From: a bacterium
Lineage (GTDB): Bacteria; Patescibacteriota; Microgenomatia; UBA8517
Length of the DNA stretch: 5,117 nt
NCBI GenBank assembly: GCA_021824385.1
Contig: JAKAKU010000077.1
Location: 1 to 5,117 of the forward strand
Direction of reading: 5' to 3'
Part shown: piece by piece, positions 4,583 to 5,117 of the stretch
Numbering within the stretch: position 1 is the stretch's first letter
How the letters are laid out: each line of letters begins with the position of its first letter
The notes under the pieces: generated by a model
The model's input: only the letters and a program-made list of their open reading frames with translations
What the model was told of the DNA's origin: nothing
Databases searched by the model: none
Position numbers and translations under genes: made by a program

Positions 4583-5117
4583 ATGGGACAAAAAATCAAT
4601 CCAATTGGCTTTAGAACCGGATCATTTCTTCCATGGAGATCACGATGGTTCGCGGACAAAAAGCAATTTAGTGAATATTTGGTAGAAGACGCAAAAATTA
4701 GAAAAGCTCTGATGGAGCGCCTTGCAAGTGCAGGAATTACAACTGTCGAAATTGAGCGACTCACCAAAAGTATGGTTGTTATTTTGAATGTCTCTCGTCC
4801 TGGAGTTGTTATTGGCCGTGGAGGAGCAGGCATTGAAGACGTTAAGAAATTTGTAATGGGAATTATTAAAGAAGTTCGTGGAAAAGTTCCTGCAAACTTA
4901 AAAATTGATTTCCAAGTGAGAGAGGTTAAGAATCCAGACCTTTCAGCACAACTTACGGTAATGCGAATTATTCAAGATCTTGAGCGACGTATGCCACACA
5001 GACGAGTTGTCACAAAAGCTATGGAGCGCGCAATGAACTCAGGAGCAGTTGGAATTAAAGTTGTTTTGTCAGGGCGTATTGGTGGAGCAGACATTTCTCG
5101 CGTTGAGAAGTTTCATG
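4583..5117 (+). CDS. rpsC: 30S ribosomal protein S3, N-terminal 178 residues, cut by the window edge
   Basis: The frame opens with MGQKINPIGFRTGSF and FLPWRSRWFADKKQF, the diagnostic S3 start, 3 nt after the rplV stop. A type II KH domain follows, with the GxxG loop in SRPGVVIGRGGAGIEDVKK (about 71-89). Next is the C-terminal S3 domain: LERRMPHRRVVTKAMERAMNSGAVGIKVVLSGRIGGADISR, corresponding to E. coli LERRVMFRRAMKRAV...GIKVEVSGRLGGAEIAR. S3 binds 16S rRNA in the 30S head at the mRNA entry tunnel, where it has helicase-related contacts. The C-terminus, normally to about 210-240 residues, lies beyond the window. There is no Shine-Dalgarno (AATAATATATG). rplP would be expected next, as in other S10 operons. 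Confidence 0.97.
   Translation, partial: MGQKINPIGFRTGSFLPWRSRWFADKKQFSEYLVEDAKIRKALMERLASAGITTVEIERLTKSMVVILNVSRPGVVIGRGGAGIEDVKKFVMGIIKEVRGKVPANLKIDFQVREVKNPDLSAQLTVMRIIQDLERRMPHRRVVTKAMERAMNSGAVGIKVVLSGRIGGADISRVEKFH

Noticed and set aside
4409..4833. Minus-strand frames opposite the rplV tail and rpsC start, one very rich in Phe
   Set aside because: The Phe-rich composition is simply the complement of the Lys/Glu-coding A-rich tail of L22; the other frame is antisense to conserved L22 and S3 codons.

Overview
The window looks like a piece of a Candidate Phyla Radiation (Patescibacteria) chromosome. This is an inference from several signs. L3 carries the GGPxTHGQSDRxRAPGSIGxGTTPGRV signature that I associate with that group. 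L4, L23 and L22 end in lysine-rich tails. The intergenic gaps are very short and A-rich, and mostly lack a Shine-Dalgarno site. The TlyA-type methyltransferase has no S4 domain. TGA is used as a stop (tlyA, rplC), so this is not a lineage that recodes TGA.

Layout. Positions 1-336 hold the N-terminal part of an unrecognised, apparently disordered minus-strand protein that runs off the left edge. Divergent from it is a complete S4-less TlyA/FtsJ-like rRNA 2'-O-methyltransferase (368-925, plus strand). Their promoter signals overlap, and both messages look leaderless or nearly so. Convergent with tlyA is a small unrecognised minus-strand gene (954-1160). It has its own well-formed promoter, a Shine-Dalgarno site and a rho-independent terminator, so it is an independent transcription unit.

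From about 1260 to the right edge lies the start of an S10-type ribosomal protein operon. It comprises an extended -10 promoter, a leader of about 110 nt, then rplC-rplD-rplW-rplB-rpsS-rplV-rpsC, with rpsC cut at the window end. The leader contains a 5' hairpin and a terminator-like GC hairpin with a U-run just before rplC. The order matches the classical S10 operon except that rpsJ, the usual first gene, is missing. Genes are separated by 3-6 nt, and rplC/rplD overlap by 4 nt with a strong Shine-Dalgarno inside the rplC tail.

How the genes work together: L3, L4, L23, L2 and L22 are early-assembling 50S proteins, and S19 and S3 belong to the 30S head. The tlyA product probably methylates rRNA, so much of the window concerns ribosome biogenesis. 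The most unusual points are the putative attenuator in the rplC leader, a second terminator-like hairpin inside rplC sharing a 9-mer with it, an L2 lacking about 30 N-terminal residues, and the compact orphan gene between tlyA and the operon. I see no mobile element, CRISPR array, tRNA or rRNA.
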